Shown: positions 1 through 9,810 of the stretch, in pieces
How the letters are laid out: the number at the start of each line of letters is the position of its first letter
Numbering within the stretch: the stretch's first letter is position 1
Notes under the pieces: generated by a model
Databases searched by the model: none
The model's input: the letters and a program-made list of their open reading frames with translations, nothing else
What the model was told of the DNA's origin: nothing
Assembly: GCA_001313365.1 (NCBI GenBank)
Contig: BBFS01000046.1
Location: 1 to 34,917, forward strand
Direction: 5' to 3'
Length of the DNA stretch: 34,917 nt
DNA from: Paenarthrobacter nitroguajacolicus JCM 14115
Lineage (GTDB): Bacteria > Actinomycetota > Actinomycetes > Actinomycetales > Micrococcaceae
Program-made: the position numbers and the translations under genes

Positions 1-16
1 GAGATGTCGTGATTTG

Positions 17-1285
17 TCAGCTCTGCTGGTCTGCCAATTCTGCGATTTTCCGCTCCAGCGCGCTCCGTTCGGCGGCGTTCGAACACAGGCTGAGTGCTTC
101 GACAAGGGCTGCCTTGGCCTCCACGAGACGGCCCAGCCGGGCAAGGAGTTCGCCTCGCACTGTCTGCACGAGGTGTGAGCCATGCAGCACACCCCCCCTC
201 TCTGCAAGGGCTTCCACGAGGTGAAGCCCTACGGCCGGACCCGCAACCATGGCAACCGCGACTGCATGATTCAGTTCAATGACGGGCGATGGAACCAAAC
301 GCCCCAGTGCCTCGTACAGGACGACAATTCGTTGCCAATCCGTGTCCTCTGCTGCCCGCGCCACCGCGTGGCATTCCGCAATGGAAGCCTGCAATCCGTA
401 GGCGCCAAGACCGCGGCCGGCCGCCACCGCCGTCGAAAGTGCCGCCCGGCCCCGGCGTATCGCAGACTGGTCCCACCGGCGCCGATCCTGGTCTTCGAGA
501 AGGACAGGCTGACCGGCTGCGTCGAGCCTGGCCGGAAAACGTGCGGACGTCAGTTCCATCAGGGCCACGAGGCCAAAAACTTCGGGCTCAGGGGGGGCCA
601 GCCGAACCAAAACCCGTCCCAGACGACGTGCTTCGCTGGCCAGTTCCGTGCGCATCCACGAGTCGCCGCCGGACGCAAAGGCACCTTCCGAGAAAATCAG
701 GTAGAGCACCTGCAGCACTGATCCCAGCCGCTCCGGTATATCAGTTTTCTCGGGCACCACAAACGGCACGTGCGCCGCCGTCAGGGTCTTCTTGGCTCGT
801 GTAATGCGGGCTTGGACGGTGGGAACGGGGGGGACCAGGAACGACTTGGCAATCTCCTCCGTGCCCATACCGCCCACAACTCGAAGAGTCAGCGCAATTC
901 GCGACTCCTTGGACAACACGGGATGGCAGGAGACAAACATCAATGCGAGGACGTCGACATCGATGGCATCCGGATTGAACAAAACGTCCATGCCCGGTTC
1001 CTCCTCTGACAGGTCACGGGCCAACAATGCGTACTTTTCGTCGCGAACAGCACGACGCCGGAACGAATCGATCGCCCGGCGCCGGCCGGCCGTAAGGAGC
1101 CAACCCGCCGGCTCTGCGGGGATGCCGTTGACGGACCAGGACACGAGAGCTTCTGCCAGCGCTTCCTGTGCCAGGTCCTCTGCCAAAGTAAAGTCGCCGG
1201 TGTAGCGGGCAAGGGCGCCGACGATGCGGGCGGATTCGCTCCGCCACGCCGCTTCGACGGCGGCCCTTGCCTCATTGCTGCTCAC
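17..1285 (-). CDS. ECF-type RNA polymerase sigma factor with C-terminal extension (ECF42/SigJ-like)
   Basis: This is a sigma factor that directs RNA polymerase to alternative promoters. It has about 420 residues, twice the length of a minimal ECF sigma. Region 2 lies in the first 80 residues (motif AEDLAQEALAEAL), region 4 near residues 110-170, and a long helical TPR-like extension of the ECF42 type fills the rest. The start is GTG at 1285, 39 bases after the reconstructed stop of the YCII gene, so the two genes are probably co-transcribed. ECF42 sigmas are known to pair with DGPF/YCII proteins instead of classical anti-sigma factors, and the neighbour fits that. The frame is intact, but runs of seven G or C near 190, 590 and 830 add one residue each (for example VPPVPTVQAR where the family reads VPVPT). 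The family is confident; the subgroup rests on the extension and the neighbour. Confidence 0.9.
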   Translation of the reverse strand: MSSNEARAAVEAAWRSESARIVGALARYTGDFTLAEDLAQEALAEALVSWSVNGIPAEPAGWLLTAGRRRAIDSFRRRAVRDEKYALLARDLSEEEPGMDVLFNPDAIDVDVLALMFVSCHPVLSKESRIALTLRVVGGMGTEEIAKSFLVPPVPTVQARITRAKKTLTAAHVPFVVPEKTDIPERLGSVLQVLYLIFSEGAFASGGDSWMRTELASEARRLGRVLVRLAPPEPEVFGLVALMELTSARFPARLDAAGQPVLLEDQDRRRWDQSAIRRGRAALSTAVAAGRGLGAYGLQASIAECHAVARAAEDTDWQRIVVLYEALGRLVPSPVIELNHAVAVAMVAGPAVGLHLVEALAERGGVLHGSHLVQTVRGELLARLGRLVEAKAALVEALSLCSNAAERSALERKIAELADQQS

Positions 1286-1324
1286 GACGGTCGTTGATGA
1301 CCGGGGGGGTTCCGGCGGCGAATC

Positions 1325-1749
1325 TCAGAGCTGGCCGGTCTGCTCGCGCCATGCGCGTTCCTTTTGATCCATTCGTTGTCCTGAGGGAACTCGTCAATGC
1401 TGGTGACGCGACGGATTTCGGTCTTGGTACCTGCAGTCATTGGCGCACGCTTCGCCCATTCGATCGCTTCTTGCTTGGAAGCTACGTCCAGGATGTAATA
1501 GCCGCCGAAGAGTTCTTTCGTTTCACCGTAGGGGGGGCCGTCACTGACCACCGGGGGGGTTTCACCGGTGAAGTCCACCACCACTCCGTCCTTGGCGTCG
1601 TCCAGGCCTTCGGCGGCCAAGAGGACTCCGGCGCGGATCAGCTCGTCATTGAATTTGCCCATTGCCTCGAGGATCTCGTTGAAATCGATGTTCTCGAACT
1701 TGGCGTAGGAAGCGTCATCTGCCCGCATGATCAACATGTATTTCGCCAT
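1325..1749 (-). CDS. YCII/DGPF-domain protein, sigma-factor partner
   Basis: This is a small YCII-fold protein of about 139 residues with the family's signature DGP-YGETKELFGG. Start ATG at 1749 is preceded by AGGAGA about nine bases upstream. Two runs of seven G/C (1531-1537 and 1553-1559) insert an extra Pro in GETPPVV and DGPPYGETK; the family has one Pro at each place. Near 1375 a base is missing from an A run, and restoring it gives the usual ending NEWIKKERAWREQTGQL with a TGA stop at 1325 instead of a run-on to 1282. YCII proteins of this type are encoded beside ECF42 sigma genes and are thought to help signal to them; the mechanism is not established. It is divergent from the desaturase, with 188 bases between the two starts. 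Confidence 0.9.
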
Positions 1750-1937
1750 TTGACTCAATCTCCTGTGTTGTGGAAAGCCGCCCTTCGACCTTCTCATCCA
1801 TAGGTCGAACCGCGCGAGCAGAAATCGACAACTGGTTGAAAACAAATTCCTGGTTCTTTGTTGGCGTCACCGGCGTACCCTGTAGGGACGGTGGGAAACG
1901 ATTCTGTTGAGTCCACCGGTAAGTGGTTCGAGGCATC

Positions 1938-3029
1938 ATGGCACCGGAACATTCGTCCGATGGAATTCAGCCGGACCGGGGGGGTGCCGCCCGGACGGTC
2001 CTTTCGTACTCCGCACTCCTGAAGTCTGTTCGTAGTGCCGGATTGCTGAAGCGCCGCAGAGGGTTTTACATCACGGTCTTTGTGATCCTGATGGTGGCTT
2101 GGGCGGGAACCTGGAGTGGGTTGATTTTGCTCCGGGACACATGGTTCCAGCTTCTTATTGCGGCGGGAATGGGCGTGGTCCTCACCCAGTTCGCGTTCCT
2201 GGCCCATGAAGCCGCGCATCGGCAGGTGTTCAAGTCCAAGGGAATGAATGAGTGGTCCGCGCGGCTTGTTGGTACAGGCCTGGTGGGTATCAGCTATTCA
2301 ATGTGGGCGCAGAAACACACCCGGCACCACAACTTTCCCAATGTGATCGACAAGGACCCGGATATCCATACCGGCGCAATCGCGTTTCATCCGAAGCGGC
2401 AAGCTCGCGCCGGGGGGGTGATGGTTCATGTCACGCGCAAGCAAGGCTGGTTGTTGTTTCCCTTGCTGTTCTTCCTGGGCGTCAGCCTGCACATTGATTC
2501 CCTGAAGTATCTGCTGCACCAGAGACAAGTCGATCACCGCTGGGTGGAGATCCCTGTCATCATGCTTCGACTCCTCGTGGTTCCGTTCCTGGTTTTCTCG
2601 TTGCTGCCGTTAGGTATGGCGTTCGCTTTCCTCGGAGTTCAGTTGGGTGTCTTCGGTTTTTATATGGGTGCGTCTTTCGCCCCCCCAAACCACAAAGGCA
2701 TGCCAATACTGCCCGGTTCAACCAGGGCAGACTTCCTCAACCGTCAGGTGCTCACTGCCCGGAACATCTCCGGTGGCCGGTTCATGGACACGCTGATGGG
2801 CGGACTGAACCGGCAGATTGAACACCACCTGTTCCCGGACATGCCTCGCCCCTACCTGCACCGCGCCTCCGGCATCGTGAAGGAGTGCTGCGGCGAACTG
2901 GGCATTCCTTACACCGAAACCAGTTTGGTGGCGTCTTACACGGCGGTAGTGAAGTACTTGGATGACGTCGGACTCTTCGCGGGTGAACCTTTCGAGTGCC
3001 CGGTCATGGACCAGTTCCGGCCGCGATAA
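1938..3029 (+). CDS. Membrane fatty acid desaturase
   Basis: This is an integral-membrane di-iron acyl desaturase of about 360 residues (PF00487). All three histidine boxes are visible: HEAAH, HTRHHN and QIEHH. Hydrophobic segments lie near residues 45-85 and 170-240. It should introduce a double bond into acyl-CoA or acyl-lipid chains, as in membrane-fluidity control; regiochemistry cannot be read from sequence. ATG at 1938 is preferred over an in-frame GTG at 1923 because GAGG lies five bases before it. The frame is intact, but seven-base runs near 1978, 2412 and 2680 each add a residue; SFAPPNHKGMP is normally SFAPNHKGMP. It stands alone and ends just before a stem-loop shared with the convergent gene. 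Confidence 0.92.
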   Translation: MAPEHSSDGIQPDRGGAARTVLSYSALLKSVRSAGLLKRRRGFYITVFVILMVAWAGTWSGLILLRDTWFQLLIAAGMGVVLTQFAFLAHEAAHRQVFKSKGMNEWSARLVGTGLVGISYSMWAQKHTRHHNFPNVIDKDPDIHTGAIAFHPKRQARAGGVMVHVTRKQGWLLFPLLFFLGVSLHIDSLKYLLHQRQVDHRWVEIPVIMLRLLVVPFLVFSLLPLGMAFAFLGVQLGVFGFYMGASFAPPNHKGMPILPGSTRADFLNRQVLTARNISGGRFMDTLMGGLNRQIEHHLFPDMPRPYLHRASGIVKECCGELGIPYTETSLVASYTAVVKYLDDVGLFAGEPFECPVMDQFRPR

Positions 3030-3054
3030 GGGCTTCCCGGGGGGGCGCCGCAAC

Positions 3055-3089
3055 AAGGATCCCCCCGGATACGTCCGGGGGGGATCCTT
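3055..3089. terminator. Stem-loop between convergent genes, possible bidirectional terminator
   Basis: An inverted repeat pairs AAGGATCCCCCCGGA with TCCGGGGGGGATCCTT around a TACG loop. It lies 25 bases after the desaturase stop and 26 bases from the stop of the convergent secreted-protein gene. The arms differ by one base (six C against seven G), probably from the window-wide run-length problem. No U tract follows on either strand, so it is a strong hairpin but not a textbook intrinsic terminator. Confidence 0.6.
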
Positions 3090-3115
3090 ATGCGGACGGC
3101 TTTCGCGCAGTGGTC

Positions 3116-3691
3116 TTAGCGCCCGCCTCCTCCGATGACACCGGCTTCAACGGCTTTGGTCACGGCATCAGCTTCGGCTTGTGTGAGCTTGCCGTCCGTG
3201 ACCGCCTTGTCCAGCTTGGTCTTCAGGGCGGCGGAACGTTCAACTTGGCTCGCGGCTCGGATTTCTTCCAGTGCAGCGGTGACCTTGGCTTCGTCTACGC
3301 CCAATGCTTCAGCGAGCGATTTCGCCAGGGCGGCATCCTGTGCCGTACGGTCCGGCTTGGTTCCTTCCGCTCCTTCGGCGGGCGGCGTGGTGGGTTTGTT
3401 TGCCTCACGGAACGCTTCAAGGCTTCGGTGACCTTGGCCTCGTCCACACCGAGCTTGGTGGCCAATTCAGCTGCTATTTGTCCCCCGATCGCGTCCGTGC
3501 CCGCCAGGCTTTCCCCCACGATCTGAGGGGGGGTGGTTGCATCCCCCCCGGACGACGTGGTGCCAGGGGGTCGACGTAGCGCTCGGCGACGGTGTGGTGG
3601 CCGCCGTCGCGATGCTGGTTGCACCAAGTCCTGCGCCTAGTGCCAGAGCTCCGGCTGCCATGCCCAGACTGATTCTCTTGATTTTCAACAT
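3116..3691 (-). CDS. Secreted hypothetical protein with two LGVDEAKV motifs
   Basis: I do not recognise a characterised family. The reconstructed protein has about 187 residues. It starts at ATG 3691 with a good AGGAGA site and an N-terminal signal sequence (MLKIKRISLG, then an Ala/Gly-rich core ending ATSIATAA). A Ser/Thr/Pro-rich linker and two similar helical units follow: ELATKLGVDEAKVTEALK and LAEALGVDEAKVTAALE. The tail is charged and helical and ends VEAGVIGGGGR. Two shifts split the gene: five C where four are needed near 3567, and one missing base near 3420. With both restored it reads through to the TAA at 3116. The motifs resemble short helical repeats in other small exported proteins of unknown role. 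Export is likely; function is unknown. Confidence 0.75.
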
Positions 3692-3864
3692 ATGCCTCTC
3701 CTCAATGAGCCGCTAGTACGGCTGGTGTCTGAGGGACGGTCAATGGTTCCGTCCTCTTAACACGATGAGAGACCCACCACAGCCCCCCCGGCTGTTTCGA
3801 ACCTGTCATTGGGCTGTGAAAATGAACCGGTTTCTGTGAGGGCTGTCCTCAGCGGACGGCGGGC

Positions 3865-4804
3865 TCAGCGGCCGCGGTCCAGCGCGTCCAGCAACCTCTT
3901 AACCGATCCACCAGATTCCAGTCATGGGCCAGTTGCTCAAGTTCAGTGCGAGCCTCTCCTTGGACGGGGCGCAGTTCAGCACCTGCTTCTTCCAGCGTCG
4001 GCACCTTCAAGTCGCGCACGACATTCACGACGGCGGGCGCCACCTTGAGATAGTCAGCCGCCGCGGACAGCTTGGCCCGGACGGAAGCCGACAACCCGCC
4101 GTCGGGGGGGGCTTCCGCCGCCTCAAGAAGTCCTTGCAATGAACCGTGCGTGCCAAGCAACGACGCCGCCGTCTTTTCGCCGATGCCGGCGACTCCGGGC
4201 AGCCCGTCGGAGGCATCGCCCCGGAGTGTTGCGTAGTCGGCGTATTGTTGGGGGCAGGACACGGTACTTGCCCACCACGACGACGTCCGTGAGGACTTCC
4301 AGGTTCTTCATGCCGCGCGCCGTGTAAATGATGCGGATCCCACGGTCGTCATCCACGAGCTGGAAAAGGTCGCGGTCACCGGTAACCACGTCCGTCGGGA
4401 AGGTCGCCAGGCTCGCATAGGTCCCTATGACGTCATCAGCCTCATGCTCGTCAACTCCCACCACAGCGATCCCGGCAAGGTCCAGTACTCGGCGGATCAT
4501 AGGAATCTGCGCCTCAAGCGGGTCAGGGACAACCTCTACATCCGGACCATCCGCAACGATCTCCGCGACCCTGTGCGATTTATAGCTGGGAATCAGGTCA
4601 ACGCGCCATTGCGGGCGCCAATCGTTGTCCCAGCAGGCGACCAAGTGCGTGGCTTCGTAGTCGGTGGTGAGGCGGGCGATCATGTCCATCAGTCCCCCGC
4701 ACTGCGTTCACGGGCGTTCCGTCGGAACGGCGGATTGAGTCTGGCACACCGTAGAAGGCGCGGAAATACAAGGAGGCAGTGTCCAAGAGCATCAGTCGCG
4801 ACAT
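3865..4804 (-). CDS. 5'-3' exonuclease (PolA N-terminal exonuclease-like)
   Basis: This is a stand-alone 5'-3' exonuclease/flap nuclease of about 312 residues, related to the N-terminal nuclease domain of DNA polymerase I. The acidic active-site motifs are visible: [16 protein letters not shown] at the N-terminus, [27 protein letters not shown], and the helix-hairpin-helix region [16 protein letters not shown]. Start ATG is at 4804. Five-base runs at 4694-4698 and 4250-4254, each needing four, break the frame, and one G is missing near 3905. Restoring them gives the normal C-terminus ending DALDRGR with a TGA at 3865. It probably acts in DNA repair or RNA-primer removal alongside PolA. It is divergent from the monooxygenase at 4987. 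Confidence 0.9.
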
Positions 4805-4915
4805 ACCTGATCCTGACATGCCCATGGTTCAATCCGCCGGAAGCTACACAAGGTTCCGTCATAAGACTCTTCAAGGACTTGAACACGGGTGTGAGCGGCA
4901 TTACGATTATCTGAG

Positions 4916-4944
4916 CGATAATAGAACACGTTGTTCTATTATCG
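4916..4944. promoter_or_regulatory. Perfect 12-base inverted repeat, candidate operator
   Basis: CGATAATAGAAC and GTTCTATTATCG are perfect inverted arms around ACGTT, 43 bases before the GTG of the FAD monooxygenase and 112 bases before the divergent exonuclease start. The outer halves contain TATTAT on each strand, which could double as -10 elements, so a bound dimer would block both promoters. A second overlapping symmetry, GTTC-N7-GAAC, extends rightwards to 4947. The geometry suits a dimeric repressor such as an IclR-, MarR- or GntR-type aromatic-responsive regulator. No such gene lies next to it in the window. Confidence 0.65.
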
Positions 4945-4986
4945 AACACCGCAACGAGATAGCCCACAAAGAAGTGAGGAAAGCCT

Positions 4987-6941
4987 GTGCAGTTCCACCA
5001 CCACGGTTACGTATCCGGTGACCCTCGAGTCGAGCCGGCCGACGGCGTCGGAATCAACCGCCCAGCCGAGCTTCCCGACGAAGTTGACGTCCTAATCGTG
5101 GGCACTGGCCCGGCGGGCATGCTGACCGCGGCACAGCTTTCCCAGTTCCCTGACGTCACCACACGTATCATTGAGCGCCGCCCCCGGACGGTTGGCTATC
5201 GGCCAAGCCGACGGCATCCAAGCCCGCAGCGTCGAGACTTTCCAAGCCTTCGGTTTTGCAGAGCGGATCACGGCCGAGGCGTACCGCATCACAGAAATGG
5301 CGTTCTGGAAGCCGGACCCGGCCGACCACTCCCGGATCGTCCGGGCCGCTCGGGCAGTGGATGATCCCGCCGGGATCAGCGAGTTCCCTCACCTGATCGT
5401 CAACCAGGCCCGGGTCCTGGACTACTTCGCAGAATTCATGGCCAACTCCCCCCCACACGCATGACACCGGACTACGGCTACGAATTCCACAGCCTCAACG
5501 TCACCGGCGAGGGCGACTACCCGGTGGAGGTGACCCTTGGCCACACATCCGGGTCCAACGAAGGCCAGGAACGGGTCATTCGCGCCAAGTATGTGGTGGG
5601 CGCAGACGGAGCGCGCAGCAAGGTCCGCGAGTCCATCGGATGTCACCTGGCCGGCGACCAAGCCAACCACGCATGGGGGCGTCATGGACGTCCTTGCCGT
5701 CACCGACTTCCCTGACATCCGCACCAAGTGCGCCATCCAGTCCGGCGCCGGCGGCAGCATCCTGCTGATCCCCCCGCGAAGGCGGCCACCTGTTCCGTAT
5801 GTACGTCGACTTGGGCGAAGTCAACCCCCCCAATGACAAAGGCGCCGTGCGCAAAACCACTATCGAACAGATCATCCAGAAAGCCAACGACATCCTTCAC
5901 CCGTACACCCTGGACGTGCGCAACGTGGCCTGGCACAGCGTTTACGAGGTAGGGCACCGGCTAACGGACAGGTTCGACGACGTTCTGCCGGAGGAGCGCG
6001 GTACGCGCACCCCCCCGCGGGTGTTCATCACCGGCGATGCGTGCCACACCCACAGTGCCAAAGCGGGACAGGGCATGAACGTGTCCATGCAGGACGGCTT
6101 CAACATCGGCTGGAAACTCGGCCACGTCCTCGAGGGCCGTAGCCCCCCCGAAAGCCTGCTGGACACCTACTCGCTGAACGCCAGGTAGTGGCGAAGAACC
6201 TCATCGACTTCGACAAGCAGTGGTCCACACTGATGGCCAAGAAGCCCGAAGAATTCGAAGACCCCCCCGCAGAACTGGAGACTTTCTACACCAGTACCGC
6301 CGAGTTCCCGGCAGGTTTTATGACCCAGTACGCGCCCTCAATGCTGGTAGCGGAGGCACGGCATCAGGAGCTCGCCACGGGCTTCCCTGTGGGTAAACGC
6401 TTCAAATCGGCTCCCGTCCTGCGGGTCTGCGATACCAACCCCATGCACCTTGGGCACCACGCCAAAGCGGACGGCCGCTGGCGCATCTATGTCTTCGCTG
6501 ACGCGGCGCAGGCTGGATCCCAAGGACCTGTGGCGGACTTCGCCGAGTGGATCGCGAACTCGCCGGACTCGCCGCTGGCCGCGACGCCGTCGGACGCTGA
6601 CCGTGACGCTTGGTTCGACGTGAAGGTTATCTACCAGCAGGACCACACCAACATTGATATCAACGCTGTACCTGCAGCGTTCAAACCCACCGTAGGGCCG
6701 TTCAAGCTCACCTACCTTGAGAAGGTCTTCGGCACAGACCCCCAACAACGACATCTTTGAGCTCCGCGGCCTCAGCCGCGATGGCGTGGTTGTAGTCGTT
6801 CGGCCGGACCAGTACGTCGCCCACGTGCTTCCGTTGACAGCGACAGCTGAACTCGGCAACTTCTTTGCCCCCCCGCTGCTGTCAGCAGGGCGTACTGAGG
6901 TCACGGCGAAGAAGCCGGGCCTGGTGAGCAATCAGGCATAG
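4987..6941 (+). CDS. FAD-dependent aromatic monooxygenase (phenol 2-monooxygenase / 3-hydroxybenzoate 4-monooxygenase type)
   Basis: This is a class A flavoprotein hydroxylase of about 640 residues that uses NAD(P)H and O2 to hydroxylate a phenolic substrate. Visible parts are the dinucleotide-binding motif VLIVGTGPAGM near residue 35, GADGARSKVRESIG, the FAD-contact motif VFITGDACHTHSAKAGQGMN, and a C-terminal thioredoxin-like dimerisation region. The GTG start follows GTGAGGAAA. At least seven lesions split it. Five C/G stand where four are needed at 5181-5185, 5675-5679 and 6739-6743; runs are over-long near 5453 and 5770; and one G is lost near 6178. Seven-base runs near 5825, 6010, 6142 and 6271 add one Pro each in conserved places. 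Corrected, it matches full family length, so it is probably functional. It stands alone behind its own palindrome. Confidence 0.88.
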
Positions 6942-6952
6942 CAACCAAGGCT

Positions 6953-6990
6953 ACGGGCGGGAAGTCGAGGCCATCCTCCCCCCCGCCCGT
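6953..6990. terminator. Stem-loop after the monooxygenase gene
   Basis: ACGGGCGGG at 6953-6961 pairs with CCCGCCCGT at 6982-6990 as a perfect nine-base stem with a loop of about 20 bases. It starts 12 bases after the monooxygenase stop and lies before the next operon. There is no T tract, so it may be a terminator or a transcript-stabilising hairpin. Confidence 0.5.
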
Positions 6991-7044
6991 GCCAACGCCA
7001 CACCGTGACTGCTGTTCTATAGTGTCGGAGCCGTCAGGCAGAAT

Positions 7045-8353
7045 GTGATTCATGGGCGTTGGAGCGAAGAGACAGTAATGAAGGCCGCCCCCCCGGACTC
7101 GTCCTCGCTTGCAGCAGCACGGAAACTCGCGCATCCCGGCCCGTGGTCCGACTCAGGCAGCAACGATGTCCTTGTATGGGGGAAGGTGCCAAGGCAGCGG
7201 GAAAACGCCATATCAAGTGAGCGTGGACATCATCGCACCCGCCTACCGGTGCTCGTGTCCCAGCCGGAAGTTTCCCTGCAAGCACGCATTGGCACTGCTG
7301 CTTCTTTGGTCCCGGGGCGAGGCAGCCGAGGCCGGAGCCGACACCGCTGATTTCGCAAAGGAATGGGCCGATCAACGGGCCGATCGTGCCACGGCAAAAG
7401 AACGGCGACAGGCCGAGCAACCCGTTGATCCGGAAGCACAGGCAAAACGGCTCGCCGCCAGGCTCGCCCTCATGGATGCCGGGATCGATGATTTCTCGCG
7501 CTGGCTAACGGACCTCGTACGGACCGGACTTGCCGCTGCCCGCAATCAGCCATATTCCTGGTGGGATGGCGTGGCAGCCCGCTTGGTGGACTCCCAGGTT
7601 CCCGGTTTGGCCGAACAAGTGCGGGAAATGGCATCCCAAATCCACGGCAGGACGGACTGGGCAGACCATCTTCTCCTTCACGCGGGCCGGTGGTGGGCCC
7701 TGACAAAGGCATGGGCAGCAAGAGACGCACTCACACCGGACGAATTCGCTGACGTCAAGGCTGCCTTCGGCTGGGCCACGGCGTCTGCTGACGTACAGGA
7801 CACCGAGTCGCTGGTGGGCCCGTGGCTGGTGCTCGGAGCCCACCGCAGTGACGACGGACGCCTCCAGCAACAACGGACCTGGCTTCGCGCACCCGACGGC
7901 ACGACGGTTGTCATTCTGGACTTCGCCGGACAGGGCCAGGGGCTGGCTGCGCCGCAACTCGCGGGAGCGCAGCTTGATGTCACAGTTGCCCGTTACCCCC
8001 CCGGTTCAGCGCCACGGCGTGCATTGTTCACAGGACCATCACCCCACAGGCGTGGCCAGAAGCTCGGCACCGGCTACAGCATCAGGCAAGCGCTCGAACA
8101 GGAGTCAGCAGCAGTCGCGCGCTCGCCGTGGCGGACCAGGCATCCGGTGATGCTGGAAGGTGTCACCGTCAACCCGCAGGGCATGGGGTGGGTGCACGAT
8201 CCGAGTGGCGACGCACTTCCCTTGGTGGATGCTCCCCTCGACTCCCTGCTGGCACTGACAGGTGGCTATGCTGCGGATGTTTTCGGAGAACTGGAAGATG
8301 GCCGCCTGCGTCCGCTGACCGTCGTCGTCGATGGAACGGTGGTGACCCCATGA
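7045..8353 (+). CDS. SWIM zinc-finger protein, first gene of a five-gene cassette
   Basis: This protein of about 434 residues carries a SWIM zinc finger near residues 55-75: YRCSCPSRKFPCKH, the CxC...CxH pattern used for binding DNA or protein. The rest is mostly helical, with a glycine- and proline-bearing C-terminal half of unknown fold. GTG at 7045 is chosen because the reading VIHGRWSEETV continues the conserved N-terminus that precedes AARKLAHPGPW. Five G at 7178-7182, where four are needed, shift the frame; correction gives WGRCQGSGKTPY as in the family. Its stop overlaps the next start as ATGA, which indicates translational coupling. It probably recognises a partner or nucleic acid for the cassette. 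Molecular function is unknown. Confidence 0.85.
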
Positions 8354-9810
8354 TCTGGTTGGCAGAACTCCGAACAGCGGCCTTGGTGGGAACCGCTCGG
8401 CACGACGCCCCCCCGAGCCGCCCGTCGCGCTGGGTTTTCGTGCGCCGGATAACCTGACCCGCGAGGAATCCCTGCTGGATCAAGCAGCACTGGCCGACGC
8501 CGTTACCCGTGCGTCCCGGACAGCATCCTCAGCCCCCCCAGCCCCCCCGGCCTGGCTTCGCCTGCCCCCCCCGCTGACACGGAGCCCCCCCAAGCCAGCG
8601 GTGAGGCCGCCCGGCTCTTGGAGCTATTGCTGACCCAGCCGCCCGTGGGGCTTGAGCTGAGAATCCAGCTGGTAGTGGACTGGCTGAGGTTTGCCGAAGA
8701 ATCACGACGGCGGGTCCCTCACCGGCTGCTGCCGGCGTTGCTCAATTTGGCGGAGACCAGGTCCGCTGTTTTCAGGAGTCTTGAACCGGCAATCGGAACC
8801 CGCGGCCGCTGGTTGCAAGAACTCAAGAGCCCGTCCTCACGCGAACCGGCAGAAGAATGGTCTGAACTCGGGAGCGCCGCCGCTGCAGTCGAGCTGGACC
8901 GGCTAAGAGGCCGTGACCCGGCAGCTGCGCGCGAGCAGCTCCGTGGACACTGGCCGTCGCTCAGCGCCAGGGAACGCGCGGGCAACCTGGCTCTGTTTGC
9001 CGGCAACCTCAATGACGACGACGAAGGTTTGCTGGAACAAGCCTTGGACGACAAAGCGAAGAGCGTACGGGACGTTGCGCTCCGGCTCCTCGACCAACTC
9101 CCCGGGAGTGCGCGTGCAGCCCGCATGGCCACCCGGCTCCTACCCCTGCTGCACGTCAAAGGGCTCCTGAACAAGCGCCTGGACATCGATCTCCCTCCGG
9201 CCCCTGACCAAGAGGCACTGCGCGACGGAATTCCCGCCGATCCCCCCCGCAGAGGTGAACCTGATCGGCTTGCAAGGTTGGATGTGATCATCCGTGGCGC
9301 ACCGCTTGAGGTTTGGACATCGGTATCCGGCCGGAACCGGGCGGGCACCGCGGCACTGCTGCAGGGCGAACCGCGCATCATGGAAGCGTTGATCGCCAGC
9401 ACTGCCGCCCGCGAAGATGCTGAGTGGCACGCGCGCTGCTGACTGTCAGGACGGACAGAAGGCTGCTGGGTTGCCTCCCTCCGACGAGCGGGAACATTGG
9501 CTGGTGAGGCACGTCCGGGAAAGCGGCGACGAACCGCTGACGCTGGCTCCCCCCCTACTGCAGGACGTACCGCAGCCTTGGTCCGCGCCGTTGGCGGAAG
9601 CGGTACTGACACTGATTTCCGGCAAGGACGGCGGCCGCTTGGCAGCGACGCTGGCCGCGGTCCTTCCAACCGCCCTTCCGCCGGCTGCCACCGAACAATG
9701 CCGGCAACTTTTGGCACGAACAGACGACGACGCCGTCCGGCGCCGGGGTGCTGCGCGATGCCGTCCAATACCAATCATTCAGACAATCCCTGACGGAGGC
9801 TTTCCGATGA
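8350..9810 (+). CDS. DUF5691-family protein
   Basis: This is a helical, HEAT-repeat-like protein of about 480 residues resembling the family annotated DUF5691. It starts MIWLAELRTAALVGTAR at the ATG that overlaps the previous stop. Leucine-rich helices such as RLLELLLTQPPVGLEL and KSVRDVALRLLDQLPGSARA dominate. The frame is broken at the C run at 8408-8414, in the C-rich stretch 8532-8590 (runs of seven, seven, eight and seven), by two lost G near 9430 and 9470, and by an extra G near 9747. Restoring these gives the ending RQSLTEAFR and a TGA that overlaps the next ATG. No catalytic motif is visible; a scaffold or adaptor role for the AAA ATPase downstream is inference. Confidence 0.78.

Noticed and set aside
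4987..6941. Programmed ribosomal frameshifting in the monooxygenase
   Set aside because: The gene needs at least five separate shifts of different sign with no common slippery site or downstream structure.
8719..9774. A 351-codon minus-strand frame, rich in Arg and Ser
   Set aside because: It lies opposite the DUF5691 gene, has low-complexity composition typical of antisense high-GC frames, and shows no domain motif or ribosome site.
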